Source of the DNA: Photobacterium obscurum | GTDB lineage: Bacteria; Pseudomonadota; Gammaproteobacteria; Enterobacterales; Vibrionaceae | DNA: 64,000 nucleotides | Direction of reading: 5' to 3' | NCBI RefSeq assembly: GCF_026191635.1 | Contig: NZ_JAKRRW010000020.1 | Location: 43,017 to 107,016 of the forward strand | In this document: positions 22,644 through 31,640 of the stretch, in pieces | Layout of the letters: each line of letters opens with the position of its first letter | Position numbering within the stretch: position 1 is the stretch's first letter | Notes under the pieces: model-generated | Databases searched by the model: none | What the model was told of the DNA's origin: nothing | Seen by the model: only the letters and a program-made list of their open reading frames with translations | Translations under genes and position numbers: made by a program

Positions 22644-23412
22644 CCGTTATCCTGATCCTGATAACAAACTACACCAACTGCAGCAAGACTTTGCCGCCGC
22701 CCTGCATTACCAACCTAGCGACGTGACGGCACAGATTGCTAGCGGCCGGTTTCCCGCCGAACAGCTGATCCAGATCTACCGCAATAATTTTATTATCAGC
22801 CTGTCGGAAATTCTCGAGGTGGTGTATCCGTGTGTCAAAGCGGTGGTCGGTGACGAGTGCTTCAGTCAGCTGGCCCGCCAGCACGTACTGACCCAGCCTC
22901 TGCAGCAAGGCGATGTCAGCCATTATGGCGAAGGCTTCAGTTGCACCATCAGCAACCAACCAGCTGTGATTGAGGCGGTACCTTATCTGGCTGATTTAGC
23001 GAGCCTAGAATGGTATCTCGACCGCGCGGCACACGCTCCGGCCATCAACCGTCCGTTTCCGTTTCACAAGCTGGGGCAACTCACCGAGACCAACCAGCCC
23101 CAGCTACGGCTTGAGGTTCCGGAACCGACATTCTGCCTGGACTCTGACTACCCGGTAGCCAGTATCTGGCAGATGATCACCGATAACCAGATTAAAGAAG
23201 TCGATCTCAACCAGCCAGAATCTGCGGTGATCCAGCATCGCCCGGACAGGATGCTGGTATTAAACACCCAGCCGGACGCCACCGGACTGATCCGGCTCAG
23301 CCAGCAGCAAGGCTGCCTGGGCGATGCCTCCGAGCCAATGCTGGCCATGCTCGGCGAATTGGTCCAGCAACATATTTTTTCCGATATTCACGGTCTGCCA
23401 GAGGGAGAGTGA
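22621..23412 (+). CDS. bufC: BufC/HvfC family bufferin maturation partner (DUF2063)
   Basis: A 263-residue protein of the DUF2063 family, once annotated as a putative DNA-binding domain. In this pathway it acts as the partner that delivers the precursor to the DUF692 enzyme. The N-terminal helical domain has LQQDFAAAL and the conserved IYRNNFIISLSEILEVVYPCVKAVVG (in part), followed by a second domain with PYLADLASLEWYLDRAAHAP. The ATG at 22621 has GGAGG 7 bases upstream and overlaps the bufB end. Its stop overlaps the following gene's ribosome site. Confidence 0.88.
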   Translation: MDKSSSPDRYPDPDNKLHQLQQDFAAALHYQPSDVTAQIASGRFPAEQLIQIYRNNFIISLSEILEVVYPCVKAVVGDECFSQLARQHVLTQPLQQGDVSHYGEGFSCTISNQPAVIEAVPYLADLASLEWYLDRAAHAPAINRPFPFHKLGQLTETNQPQLRLEVPEPTFCLDSDYPVASIWQMITDNQIKEVDLNQPESAVIQHRPDRMLVLNTQPDATGLIRLSQQQGCLGDASEPMLAMLGELVQQHIFSDIHGLPEGE

Positions 23413-23414
23413 GC

Positions 23415-23870
23415 ATGCTAAGTTTCATTAAACAAATCGATAGCATCGGCCAGCGTATCGTCGAGCCACTGATCCCATTGCTATTGCTATTTACCCGGCT
23501 CTGGGTCGCCTGGGTATTCTTCAAATCCGGAATGGTGAAATATTCCAGCTGGGACAGTACCTTGTACCTGTTTGAGTATGAATATCAGGTCCCTTTGCTG
23601 CCCTGGCAACTCGCCGCCTACATGGGCACGGCCGCAGAGCTGATCCTGCCGGCCTTTATCGCCATAGGCCTGTTTACCCGCCCGATGACCCTGGTGCTGT
23701 TCGTCTTCAATATTATTGCCGTGGTATCTTACCCGCTGCTATGGGAAAAGGGCTTCTTTGACCATCAGCTATGGGGCATGATGATGCTGGTCAATATCTT
23801 CTGGGGAGCCGGCCTGATCTCGCTCGACAAGCTGATCAGCAGTGAGCCCAAACAAAGCTTAATCGAATAG
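23415..23870 (+). CDS. DoxX family membrane protein of the bufferin operon
   Basis: A 151-residue inner-membrane protein with four hydrophobic segments, of the DoxX/TQO small subunit family. The family motif is seen in LLLFTRLWVAWVFFKSGMVK, followed by LLPWQLAAYMGTAAELILPAFIAIGLFTRP (parts). DoxX proteins are regular members of DUF692/DUF2063 operons; they may provide redox equivalents for peptide modification, but that is inference. The ATG at 23415 (GGAG 7 bases upstream) is preferred to a GTG at 23409 that overlaps the bufC stop. A terminator follows. Confidence 0.85.
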   Translation: MLSFIKQIDSIGQRIVEPLIPLLLLFTRLWVAWVFFKSGMVKYSSWDSTLYLFEYEYQVPLLPWQLAAYMGTAAELILPAFIAIGLFTRPMTLVLFVFNIIAVVSYPLLWEKGFFDHQLWGMMMLVNIFWGAGLISLDKLISSEPKQSLIE

Positions 23871-23890
23871 CCGCCCACCGATAGATCAAA

Positions 23891-23918
23891 AAAGGCGCCC
23901 TCTGGGTGCCTTTTGTTT
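23891..23918 (+). terminator. terminator of the bufferin operon
   Basis: Stem AAAGGCGCCC / GGGTGCCTTT (one G-U pair), 3-nt loop, followed by TTTTGTTT. It may also serve yigB on the other strand. Confidence 0.8.
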
Positions 23919-23957
23919 AACTCTCTTTGATGGCAGCTTGCGTTATACAGAGGCAGC

Positions 23958-24674
23958 TTAAACCAGTTCCAGCAGCTGCGCGAGAGTGTGAATCTCCACA
24001 TCCGGCAGCCACTTGGCCTTTGGCTCACTATGCAGCTGACGCTGTTGATCATTATACCAACAGGCCTGCAAACCATGTTGCTTGGCCCCACCCACATCCG
24101 TCACCAAGTGATCGCCGATGTGGAGGATATCCTGTGCCGGTAGCCCCAGCAGCGCCACTGCCTGGGCAAACAAATCCGGCTCCGGTTTGGCCAGGCCGTC
24201 TCGACCCGCAACCAGTACCCGGGAGAAATACTGCCCCAGGCCAATTTTATCGGCATCGACATTGCCGTTGGTAATCGCCAATAGCGGCATCTTCTGTCCC
24301 AGCTCGGCTAGAACCCGATGGGTTTCCTGCGGCACATCCACCTGATTGCGAACCGCCAGCACCACATCCAACCCGTCTTGCGCGGCCTGCTCGGCCCGAG
24401 CCAGCGAATACCCCAGTTGCATAAGACCAATCTTGAGTAGCTCATAGCGCCATAAGGTCACATCGTGGCGCAGAAAAGGATTCTGAGCCAACAAGCGCAT
24501 TTTTAGCTGATGCCAGTCTTCAGGTGCCACCTGATGACTACACGGGTGATTGTCAGCCAGCCAGTCATGCATTGCCTGCTCAGCCCGCCGGATCACCGGC
24601 CGGTTATCATACAGGGTATCATCTAAATCAAACGTCAGCGCCTTCGGCGACTGGAGGTTGCGGTAAAACTGCAT
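23958..24674 (-). CDS. yigB: HAD phosphatase YigB (flavin pathway phosphatase)
   Basis: A 238-residue haloacid-dehalogenase-like hydrolase. E. coli YigB dephosphorylates 5-amino-6-(5-phosphoribitylamino)uracil in riboflavin synthesis and FMN in vitro. HAD motif I LTFDLDDTLYDNRPVI lies near residue 15, motif II ITNGN, motif III with the Lys in GLAKPEPDLF, and motif IV HIGDHLVTDVGGA. The ATG at 24674 gives MQFYRNL, matching E. coli (MRFYRPL). It lies 54 bases downstream of xerC and is the last gene of the dapF-xerC transcription unit, as in E. coli. Confidence 0.9.
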   Translation of the reverse strand: MQFYRNLQSPKALTFDLDDTLYDNRPVIRRAEQAMHDWLADNHPCSHQVAPEDWHQLKMRLLAQNPFLRHDVTLWRYELLKIGLMQLGYSLARAEQAAQDGLDVVLAVRNQVDVPQETHRVLAELGQKMPLLAITNGNVDADKIGLGQYFSRVLVAGRDGLAKPEPDLFAQAVALLGLPAQDILHIGDHLVTDVGGAKQHGLQACWYNDQQRQLHSEPKAKWLPDVEIHTLAQLLELV

Positions 24675-24728
24675 GGCAGCCCTCTGTATCAATTACTCGA
24701 GCAATGGCTCGCCTTGGTCGCGTCAGTA

Positions 24729-25643
24729 TCAACGCTTGCCACGTTTCGCCCGCGGGTGGGCTTCATCATACACCTGTGCCAGATGCTGAAAGTCGAGGTG
24801 GGTATAGATCTGGGTCGTCGACAGGTTAGCATGTCCCAGCAGTTCCTGCACGGCCCGCAGATCCCCGCTGGACTCCAGCATATGGGTCGCAAAGCTGTGA
24901 CGCAGCTTATGCGGATTAATATGGCTGGAAACCGCCTGTTTCTGCCCCCATTCCGCCATTCGCTTCTGGACATTGCGATTAGAGATCCGCTGACCCAGCT
25001 TGGAGACAAACAAACCCGGCTCGCCACCAGCAGCCAGTTGCCCCCTGACCTTCAGCCATTGGCCAACCCATTCCCGGGCCAAACCCGCAAAAGGAACAAT
25101 ACGCTCTTTATCCCCTTTACCTATCACCCGAATATCGCCCTTGCTGAGGCTGATATCACGCACATCGAGATTCACCAGCTCTGACAGGCGCAAACCGGCA
25201 CCGTACATCAGCTCCATCATCGCCCGATCACGGATGGACAAGGGATCATCCTCATCCACGCTTAGCAGCTGGTCCATCTCGTCAACATCGAGATTCTTCG
25301 GCAGCGGCCGGGCCTTGCGTGGTGCGGAAACCCCTTTGGCCGGATTGGCCTTAAGCACGCCTTGGTGCACCAGGTAATCAAAAAAGCTCCGCAAAGCAGA
25401 CAGCCGCATCGACAGGCTGCTGGCCTTAAGACCATCACGCATCCCTTTACTGGCCAACTGGCGAACCCAACCGGCATCGACCACCCGCCAGTCACTGACC
25501 CCCAGATCCACCAGCTGCTCGGCCAACGTGGTTAGCTGACGCTTATAGTTCTGCTGGGTGTGCAGGCTCAGCTCGCGCTCACTGCGCAAGTACTCATAAA
25601 ATCGCAGAAGCGGCTTTTCAAGGCCAGAAGGCAACGGGCTCAA
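24729..25643 (-). CDS. xerC: tyrosine recombinase XerC
   Basis: Site-specific recombinase that resolves chromosome dimers at dif with XerD. It has 304 residues: an N-terminal SAM-like DNA-binding domain (FYEYLRSERELSLHTQQNYKRQL, in part) and a catalytic domain with the active residues Arg in GAGLRLSELVNL, Lys in VIGKGDKERIVPF, His/Arg in HKLRHSFATHML, His in LGHANLS and the nucleophile Tyr in TTQIYTHLD. The TTG start overlaps the DUF484 stop by 4 bases, so the two are translationally coupled. Confidence 0.96.
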   Translation of the reverse strand: MSPLPSGLEKPLLRFYEYLRSERELSLHTQQNYKRQLTTLAEQLVDLGVSDWRVVDAGWVRQLASKGMRDGLKASSLSMRLSALRSFFDYLVHQGVLKANPAKGVSAPRKARPLPKNLDVDEMDQLLSVDEDDPLSIRDRAMMELMYGAGLRLSELVNLDVRDISLSKGDIRVIGKGDKERIVPFAGLAREWVGQWLKVRGQLAAGGEPGLFVSKLGQRISNRNVQKRMAEWGQKQAVSSHINPHKLRHSFATHMLESSGDLRAVQELLGHANLSTTQIYTHLDFQHLAQVYDEAHPRAKRGKR

Positions 25644-26341
25644 TCAATCACCTCGCGGGTATATTCCCAGTGATGGATCAAACGAGTCAGCACCAAGGCC
25701 AGCTGCTCAACGAACAAGGTGTCCATCGCAGGCTGAAAATGGCCACCATCAATACTGGCAAAGCTCAGGACGCCAATTTGATGCTCGATCCCAAGCGGCA
25801 GCACCACAAACGACCCCAGCTGCGGCGGCTGCTCGAACAACAGCTCACTTTCCTGTTTTCTCAACCGGCCGAGATAGACCGGACGCTGCGACAGGTGGGC
25901 AACACGGAAACTCTCGAACGCCTTGCGGTCCAGAAACAGCTTGTCATCCAGGCTGTCAAACAGACGCAAGCTACAGTCCAGCTGCAGCTGGCTACTGAGC
26001 TCTTCCAGGATCACCAGGGCCTGATAGATATTATGGGTCTGGAAGAGTTGCTGCTGGGCACGGGCAAAAGTGTCAAAAAGCTCACTATTTTTGCCGGCAG
26101 CCGCCACAAGGTTACTGATCTCGCCTTCCAAATCGCGCACCCGGTGGCGCAGTCTGTCGAGCTGGATCTCTACCAACGAGACCACCCCGCGCTCGCTATG
26201 GGAAACCTGCAATTGGGTCAGCAGTTCTGGCTGGCGGGTAAAGAAATCAGGATTGTTCAGCAGAAACTCAGCCACCGCCTGATCGGTCAACGGGGTGTCT
26301 GCCACCATCGGCAGCTCATCCAGTTGGGATACATCTGTCAT
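25640..26341 (-). CDS. DUF484 family protein (YigA-like)
   Basis: A 233-residue soluble protein with a GAF-like fold. The typical DUF484 start is present (VAEFLLNNPDFFTRQPELLTQLQ in part), followed by a coiled stretch (LDRLRHRVRDLEGEISNLV) and a C-terminal sensor-like domain (GSFVVLPLGIEHQIGVLSFAS). It lies between dapF and xerC in most gammaproteobacteria, and its biochemical role is unknown. ATGA overlaps with both neighbours show a tightly coupled operon. Confidence 0.85.
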   Translation of the reverse strand: MTDVSQLDELPMVADTPLTDQAVAEFLLNNPDFFTRQPELLTQLQVSHSERGVVSLVEIQLDRLRHRVRDLEGEISNLVAAAGKNSELFDTFARAQQQLFQTHNIYQALVILEELSSQLQLDCSLRLFDSLDDKLFLDRKAFESFRVAHLSQRPVYLGRLRKQESELLFEQPPQLGSFVVLPLGIEHQIGVLSFASIDGGHFQPAMDTLFVEQLALVLTRLIHHWEYTREVID

Positions 26342-27168
26342 AATACTATTTGTCCATCAAAGACATGCGCAACCGGGCCTGTCATATAAAGTGGTTTACC
26401 GATACCGGCCCAGCGAATATGGAGATCGCCGCCGGGCAACGTCACTTTGACATTTTCACCAAGCAGGCCCTGTACCTGGCCAACAGCTACCGCCGCGCAG
26501 GCACCGCTACCGCATGCTTGGGTTTCACCGGCCCCACGCTCGTAGACGCGCAGCTTCACCTCACCCCGCGAAAGCACCTGCATAAAGCCGGCGTTTACCC
26601 GCTCGGGAAAACGCTCGTGGGACTCCAGCAACGGGCCCAAGGTATCCACGTCAGCGGTATCGACATCATCCACCACGGTCACGCAGTGAGGATTGCCCAT
26701 ACTAACGGCTCCGCAGAACACGGTTTTATTATCCGCACGCAAGATATAGGTTTTCTCATACTGTTTGGCACGGAACGGGATCTTGGCCGGCTCGAACTCC
26801 GGAACGCCCATGTTCACGGTGACCTGGTTGTCATTTTCCAGTTTCAGCACCATTTTGCCGCCCTTGGTACTGACCGAAATATGGTACTTGTTGGTCAGCC
26901 CCTTCATCCAGACGAAGCGGGCAAAACAGCGCGCACCGTTACCGCACTGCTCCACCTCGCTACCGTCGGCGTTGAAGATCCGGTAATGAAAATCTGTCTC
27001 CGGATCATAAGGCGGTTCAACCACTAACAGCTGGTCAAAACCGATCCCCCGATGGCGATCGGCCAGCCGTCTGATGGCGTCTGGCGAAAAAAACACATTC
27101 TGTGTTACGCAATCCACCACCATGAAATCATTGCCCAAGCCATGCATTTTTGAAAAATTGATCTGCAT
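26338..27168 (-). CDS. dapF: diaminopimelate epimerase
   Basis: Converts LL- to meso-diaminopimelate for lysine and peptidoglycan. It has 276 residues with two pseudo-symmetric halves, each carrying a catalytic Cys: CGNGARCFARF (residue ~75) and QACGSGACAAVAV (residue ~220). The start MQINFSKMHGLGNDFMVVD is typical. It lies 14 bases downstream of lysA in the same direction, so meso-diaminopimelate formation and its decarboxylation to lysine are coexpressed. Confidence 0.97.
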   Translation of the reverse strand: MQINFSKMHGLGNDFMVVDCVTQNVFFSPDAIRRLADRHRGIGFDQLLVVEPPYDPETDFHYRIFNADGSEVEQCGNGARCFARFVWMKGLTNKYHISVSTKGGKMVLKLENDNQVTVNMGVPEFEPAKIPFRAKQYEKTYILRADNKTVFCGAVSMGNPHCVTVVDDVDTADVDTLGPLLESHERFPERVNAGFMQVLSRGEVKLRVYERGAGETQACGSGACAAVAVGQVQGLLGENVKVTLPGGDLHIRWAGIGKPLYMTGPVAHVFDGQIVL

Positions 27169-27182
27169 GATGTCCCTTATCG

Positions 27183-28436
27183 TTATTCTGGCAACAGGTG
27201 CTCAGACTGCCACAGTTGCTCCAGCGTTTCACGCTCGCGGACAACATGGGCATGCTGACCATCCACCATGATCTCTGCTGCCCGTACCCGGGTATTATAG
27301 TTAGACGCCATCACGAAGCCATAGGCACCGGCCGAACGTACCGCCAGCACGTCGCCCGGCTCCAGACACAAGGCGCGATCTTTACCGATGAAATCCCCGG
27401 TTTCGCAAATAGGGCCGACAAAGTCATACACCTGTTCCTCGCCGTCACGCGGGGCCACCGGCACGATATCCTGCCAGGCTTGATACAGCGTCGGGCGGAT
27501 CAAGTCGTTCATTGCCGCATCGACAATCGCAAAGTTCTTGTGCTCGGTATGCTTGAGGTATTCAACCCGCGTCAGCATCACCCCGGCATTGGCGGCAATC
27601 GCCCGACCCGGCTCAAATACCAGTTCCAGCTCAGGGTGAGCGACCAAACGGTCAAGCAGTGCCTTGGCATAGCCAGACGGCTGCGGCGGCTGCTCATCAC
27701 GGTAGGTCACCCCAAGCCCCCCCCCCACATCGAGGTGATCGATAGCAATACCTTCGGCCTTCAGGGTATCAATCAGCGCCAGCAGGCGGTCGGTTGCATC
27801 AATGAACGGCTCGATGTCGGTCAGCTGAGAGCCGATATGGCAGTCCATCCCGGTCACCTGCAGGTTCGGCAGGCTATGGGCCAAACGGTAGACTTCCGGG
27901 GCACGGTCAAATGCAATGCCGAACTTGTTGTCACGCAGGCCGGTTGAGATATACGGATGGGTCTTAGCATCAACATCAGGGTTGATGCGCAGCGAAACAG
28001 GCGCAACTTTGCCCAGCTCAGCCGCGACGTCATTCAAGCGGATCAGCTCAGGCTCTGATTCAACATTAAAACACTTAATGCCCAGCTCCAACGCCCGCTT
28101 CATTTCAGCCGCCGTCTTGCCGACCCCGGAAAATACCACCCTGGCCGGATCGCCGCCAGCCGCGACCACACGCTCCAGCTCACCCTGTGACACAATATCA
28201 AACCCCGATCCCAGGCGAGCCAGTACGTTCAATACCCCTATGTTCGAGTTTGCCTTCACGGCATAGCAAATCAGGTGCGGATGGTTTGCCACCGCCTGGT
28301 CAAAGGCGTGCCAATGGCGCTCCAACGTCGCCCGCGAGTACACATACAAAGGTGTACCATAACGCTCAGCGAGTTCAGTCAGTGCAATGTCTTCGGCCCA
28401 TAGCTGGCCGTCTTGCTGGTAATTAAAATAGTCCAA
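27183..28436 (-). CDS. lysA: diaminopimelate decarboxylase
   Basis: PLP enzyme for the last step of lysine synthesis, 417 residues with an alanine-racemase-like barrel and a C-terminal beta domain. The PLP lysine is in CYAVKANSNIGVL near residue 60; other family motifs are GGGLGV (phosphate binding), EPGRAIAANAGV and the substrate-site Cys in GPICETGDF. ATG at 28436 starts MDYFNYQQDGQLWAED. No lysine riboswitch was seen; the gene follows lptM by 30 bases. Confidence 0.97.
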   Translation of the reverse strand: MDYFNYQQDGQLWAEDIALTELAERYGTPLYVYSRATLERHWHAFDQAVANHPHLICYAVKANSNIGVLNVLARLGSGFDIVSQGELERVVAAGGDPARVVFSGVGKTAAEMKRALELGIKCFNVESEPELIRLNDVAAELGKVAPVSLRINPDVDAKTHPYISTGLRDNKFGIAFDRAPEVYRLAHSLPNLQVTGMDCHIGSQLTDIEPFIDATDRLLALIDTLKAEGIAIDHLDVGGGLGVTYRDEQPPQPSGYAKALLDRLVAHPELELVFEPGRAIAANAGVMLTRVEYLKHTEHKNFAIVDAAMNDLIRPTLYQAWQDIVPVAPRDGEEQVYDFVGPICETGDFIGKDRALCLEPGDVLAVRSAGAYGFVMASNYNTRVRAAEIMVDGQHAHVVRERETLEQLWQSEHLLPE

Positions 28437-28466
28437 TGTTGTCTCTTCCCTGTCGAATCGCTGTAG

Positions 28467-28583
28467 TTACTGTTGCTCTTGCTGCTGATCAGCGTCATCC
28501 GGCATGTATAACGCCCCGCTCTGACCACAACCGGTGAGAGCCAATACACCCAGTACTAAAATTGCCAATAAACCTTTACGCAT
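28467..28583 (-). CDS. lptM: LPS translocon maturation lipoprotein LptM (YifL)
   Basis: A 38-residue lipoprotein. Read from the reverse strand it starts MRKGLLAILVLGVLALTGCGQSG, with the lipobox LTGC, then the conserved GALYMP and a Gln/Asp-rich tail. LptM helps LptD form its disulfides in the outer membrane. It is shorter than E. coli YifL (67 residues) but in the same place, upstream of lysA/dapF and divergent from cyaY. Confidence 0.85.
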   Translation of the reverse strand: MRKGLLAILVLGVLALTGCGQSGALYMPDDADQQQEQQ

Positions 28584-28660
28584 TTTGAAAGCCAGTGATT
28601 ATCATTTCATTGCCCTCTATAATCGCACCAAGAATACGAAAAGCAATAGGACGCAATGGG

Positions 28661-28972
28661 ATGAATGATACAGAATTTCATAAGTTAGCCGATGAGGTTC
28701 TTATGAGCATCGAGGAAGGCATCGACGAATCCGGTGCTGATATCGACTATGAGACCATGGGTAACGTACTGACACTGGAGTTCGAGAACCGTAGCCAGAT
28801 TGTCATCAACCGTCAGGAGCCACTACATGAGATTTGGCTAGCTTCTAAATCAGGCGGTTACCATTTCAAATACCAAGACGGTGAATGGCACTGTACCCGC
28901 AGCGGGGCCGAGCTGATCTCGCTGGTGAAGCAGGAATGCTCGCTGCATGCCGAAGAGCCGGTCGACTGGTAA
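28661..28972 (+). CDS. cyaY: frataxin homologue CyaY
   Basis: Iron-binding protein that modulates the IscS cysteine desulfurase during Fe-S cluster assembly. It has 103 residues. The acidic first helix (EFHKLADEVLMSIEEGIDES) gives the iron-binding face, followed by the frataxin sheet (NVLTLEFENRSQIVINRQEP, LHEIWLASKSGGYHF). The ATG at 28661 gives MNDTEFHKLAD as in E. coli; a longer frame from 28595 has no family similarity. It is convergent with cyaA. Confidence 0.95.
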   Translation: MNDTEFHKLADEVLMSIEEGIDESGADIDYETMGNVLTLEFENRSQIVINRQEPLHEIWLASKSGGYHFKYQDGEWHCTRSGAELISLVKQECSLHAEEPVDW

Positions 28973-29002
28973 GCCGTCATCACCAGAAAAAATCCAGAGA
29001 TA

Positions 29003-29031
29003 AAAAAAGCTAGCCCGAGGCTAGCTTTTTT
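29003..29031 (+). terminator. two-way terminator between cyaY and cyaA
   Basis: A long stem AAAAAAGCTAGCC / GGCTAGCTTTTT with a 3-nt loop; T-runs occur on both sides, so it serves both convergent genes. Confidence 0.9.
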
Positions 29032-29036
29032 CATGG

Positions 29037-31601
29037 TTAACGCGGAGACAGCGACATCATGTTTGGGGCGGCTCCTGCCGCCGGGCGTCGCGGGGGTTGC
29101 TGGCCGCCCTTGAACGGGAGCACCTGCGGCTCGCCACCATCGCTGTGCACGATTTCGTAGAACTGCGGCAGGTTAAAGTTGATAAAGTTCGCACTGTAGC
29201 TAAAGCGATCCTGTGCCGAGGTGTAAAAACGGTTTACGCCGTGGACCATTTCATCTTTATCGCCGCTGCACTGACGGTAGACTTCAACCCGGTTCGATTC
29301 ATCCAGGATATAAATATTGTACCCGGCATCGCAGTCTTCAAAGAAAAACTGGATTAAGCCTTCGCTGGCATACGAATCGACAATGGCCGGCGGATGCGGC
29401 TCGTCGGCTTTGCCCATCACCAGGTTCGCCGAGCCAATCAGTTTGTTGGTTGAAATACAGCTGTAGAAATCAACCGAGTTTTCCAGCTTCTGGACCGAGA
29501 CCCCACGGCGTTCAAAGAACAGGCCATGGGTCTGATCGCCAATACGGATCGCTTTGAAGCGACGGCGCTTTTCCTGCTCCACCGGCTTCAGGCGCATCTC
29601 GATACACTCGGCCACCAACTGATAAACCAGATTACGGATCAGGCCACGCATATGTTTGCTGTAGCAGAACACATCCACCGACTCGGGCGGGATCGCATCC
29701 TGGTGCATCTTGCCCAGCACGGTCTTCAGCGCATCCAGCATCGCGTTTTCGCCGCTGAAGTTCAGGGTACGCACTTCATTCCAGGAATTGCGGTAGACCA
29801 GATCCACGCTACCGACCAGACACTTCTGATCCGCGCCATAGCTGAAAATATCGGTATTCTTGAAATCAAACCGCACCGAGCGGTTCTTCAGCTCGGTGGT
29901 CGGGTCATTTTCCAAGTTGATAAACAACCCCAGCTGGCGAATTTCACACGGGCTGGACAGCGCCTGCAGACCCGGCTGCGGGCGGCGGATCGGGAAGGTA
30001 TTACGAATATCACTGACCAGCTGATACAGCTTGTCGATATCCATAGCCGAGTCCCGTACCACGTTATGCAGGCAAGTTGATTCGGTCAGCAGGCCATTAA
30101 AATAGGCCCAGGCCACCAGCTTGCTCAGGTAGCGGTTATGCTCCAGCGACGACCTTCCCAAAATGGCGTAAGGATCAAGCGACTGCTTATACAGATACCA
30201 ACCCGCGGTATTGGTTCGCCCGGCTGGCACCTGGATCAGGGTCAGATCCGACTCGTGCAGATCCGGGGAGATTTGCGGATTCAGCAAGGTAACCTTGCCC
30301 GGCAGTACCTCAAACGCGGCATACAGCTTGCGCGCCAGAATGCTGATATCTTCCGGGCTAATCGCCGAGGTAATGTTGTTACGGCGGGCAAAGCGGATCA
30401 GGTTACGGTAGCTCAGCATCAGCGCATCAAGCAGCTCGTTATGCGCCTCCTTGACCTGCTCGACTTTCCAGTTACGGCGGTTATCGAGCTCTAGCAACAC
30501 GCTCTCCGGCCACTGCCAGTCCGCTGTCAGCTTCTGCAGTACCTCACGACGCCATGCCACGGAGCCGGACGCCGGGTCTCGGGTCAGCTTTTCATGGGTC
30601 TTGAGGTAAAAACAGCGACGTACCAAGTCCAGACGACGATGGTCATCAATGCGCTCGAGGTAACGAGTCACCTTTTCCAGCATCAGATAATACGCATCCA
30701 TGCAGTACTCGGTGCGATCTTCAGAAAAGAAACGACGCTTGCCGTCGACACTGAGCAGCTGGGTATGCGGATATTCCCAGGAGTAAGCTTCCAGCAAGAT
30801 AGCTTTCAGCACCGACTTATAGGGCGAGTCGATACTCTTGTACAGCTGCCACAGGCTAGAGCCGAAATATTCCTCGGCCGGGATCCGGGTCAGGCCCCCA
30901 AAATCAATCCACTCTTCACGACGGATATACCCACTGGTATTGAGGTAATCGATATATTCGTCGTAACACTCCTCCATCTCCGGCGGCACCATAAACCACA
31001 GCAGGTGCTGGCCTGCGAGCCGCACGGCAGAGCGGTAGAACTCATCAAGCAGCAGCAGGTGCTGGCTCGAGCCGCAGTTGTCACCGGTCATCTGCTCCGA
31101 AAAATTCTCACGGAAGCGATTTTCGTCGATCAGGAAAAAGTTGGCCTCTACCCCCTGTGCCATTGCCCAGTCCGAGATCAGGGAGCATTTGCTCTCTAGT
31201 GCCTGACGTGCATCAAGCGCCATATCAGTACGGATACAGACCCAGATATCAAGATCACTGGTCAGGCTCTGACCCAGAGAGGAGGTGCTGCCCATCGCAT
31301 ACAGGCCCAGGATCGGGCATTGCGCATCAGTAAGCTGTGGTGAGGTAATGACAGATTGGCCAGTCAGCCCGCAATCATCAATAAACTGCTGCTGTTGTTC
31401 AGAAACGGCAAAGGCAGCAATGCCAACCGGAACCGCTTGGTCCAGATAGCCGGGTACCGCCGGATGATTGTAGTGAAGTAAGACCGTTAGCAAGTTGAAC
31501 ACCTGCTCGGACTGTGCATTCATCGCTGCACGGGCACGTTCCAGCCTGAGCTGATTGTGCTGTTCCAGTCTACTTTTAAGCGTCACGATATAATTATGCA
31601 A
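29037..31601 (-). CDS. cyaA: class I adenylate cyclase
   Basis: Makes cAMP, the ligand of CRP, from ATP. It has 854 residues from the TTG at 31601, which follows GGAAGAG by 4 bases and gives MHNYIVTLKSRLEQHNQLRLERA, aligning with E. coli CyaA, itself a TTG-start gene. A longer frame starts at 31640. The catalytic N-terminal half has the nucleotidyltransferase motif MGSTSSLGQSLTSDLDIWVC; the C-terminal half is regulatory. The low-efficiency start and an upstream CRP site suggest tight control. Confidence 0.95.
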   Translation of the reverse strand: MHNYIVTLKSRLEQHNQLRLERARAAMNAQSEQVFNLLTVLLHYNHPAVPGYLDQAVPVGIAAFAVSEQQQQFIDDCGLTGQSVITSPQLTDAQCPILGLYAMGSTSSLGQSLTSDLDIWVCIRTDMALDARQALESKCSLISDWAMAQGVEANFFLIDENRFRENFSEQMTGDNCGSSQHLLLLDEFYRSAVRLAGQHLLWFMVPPEMEECYDEYIDYLNTSGYIRREEWIDFGGLTRIPAEEYFGSSLWQLYKSIDSPYKSVLKAILLEAYSWEYPHTQLLSVDGKRRFFSEDRTEYCMDAYYLMLEKVTRYLERIDDHRRLDLVRRCFYLKTHEKLTRDPASGSVAWRREVLQKLTADWQWPESVLLELDNRRNWKVEQVKEAHNELLDALMLSYRNLIRFARRNNITSAISPEDISILARKLYAAFEVLPGKVTLLNPQISPDLHESDLTLIQVPAGRTNTAGWYLYKQSLDPYAILGRSSLEHNRYLSKLVAWAYFNGLLTESTCLHNVVRDSAMDIDKLYQLVSDIRNTFPIRRPQPGLQALSSPCEIRQLGLFINLENDPTTELKNRSVRFDFKNTDIFSYGADQKCLVGSVDLVYRNSWNEVRTLNFSGENAMLDALKTVLGKMHQDAIPPESVDVFCYSKHMRGLIRNLVYQLVAECIEMRLKPVEQEKRRRFKAIRIGDQTHGLFFERRGVSVQKLENSVDFYSCISTNKLIGSANLVMGKADEPHPPAIVDSYASEGLIQFFFEDCDAGYNIYILDESNRVEVYRQCSGDKDEMVHGVNRFYTSAQDRFSYSANFINFNLPQFYEIVHSDGGEPQVLPFKGGQQPPRRPAAGAAPNMMSLSPR

Positions 31602-31640
31602 ATTACTCTTCCAAGAGCTGCCAGCTTGAGAGCGGCCCAA

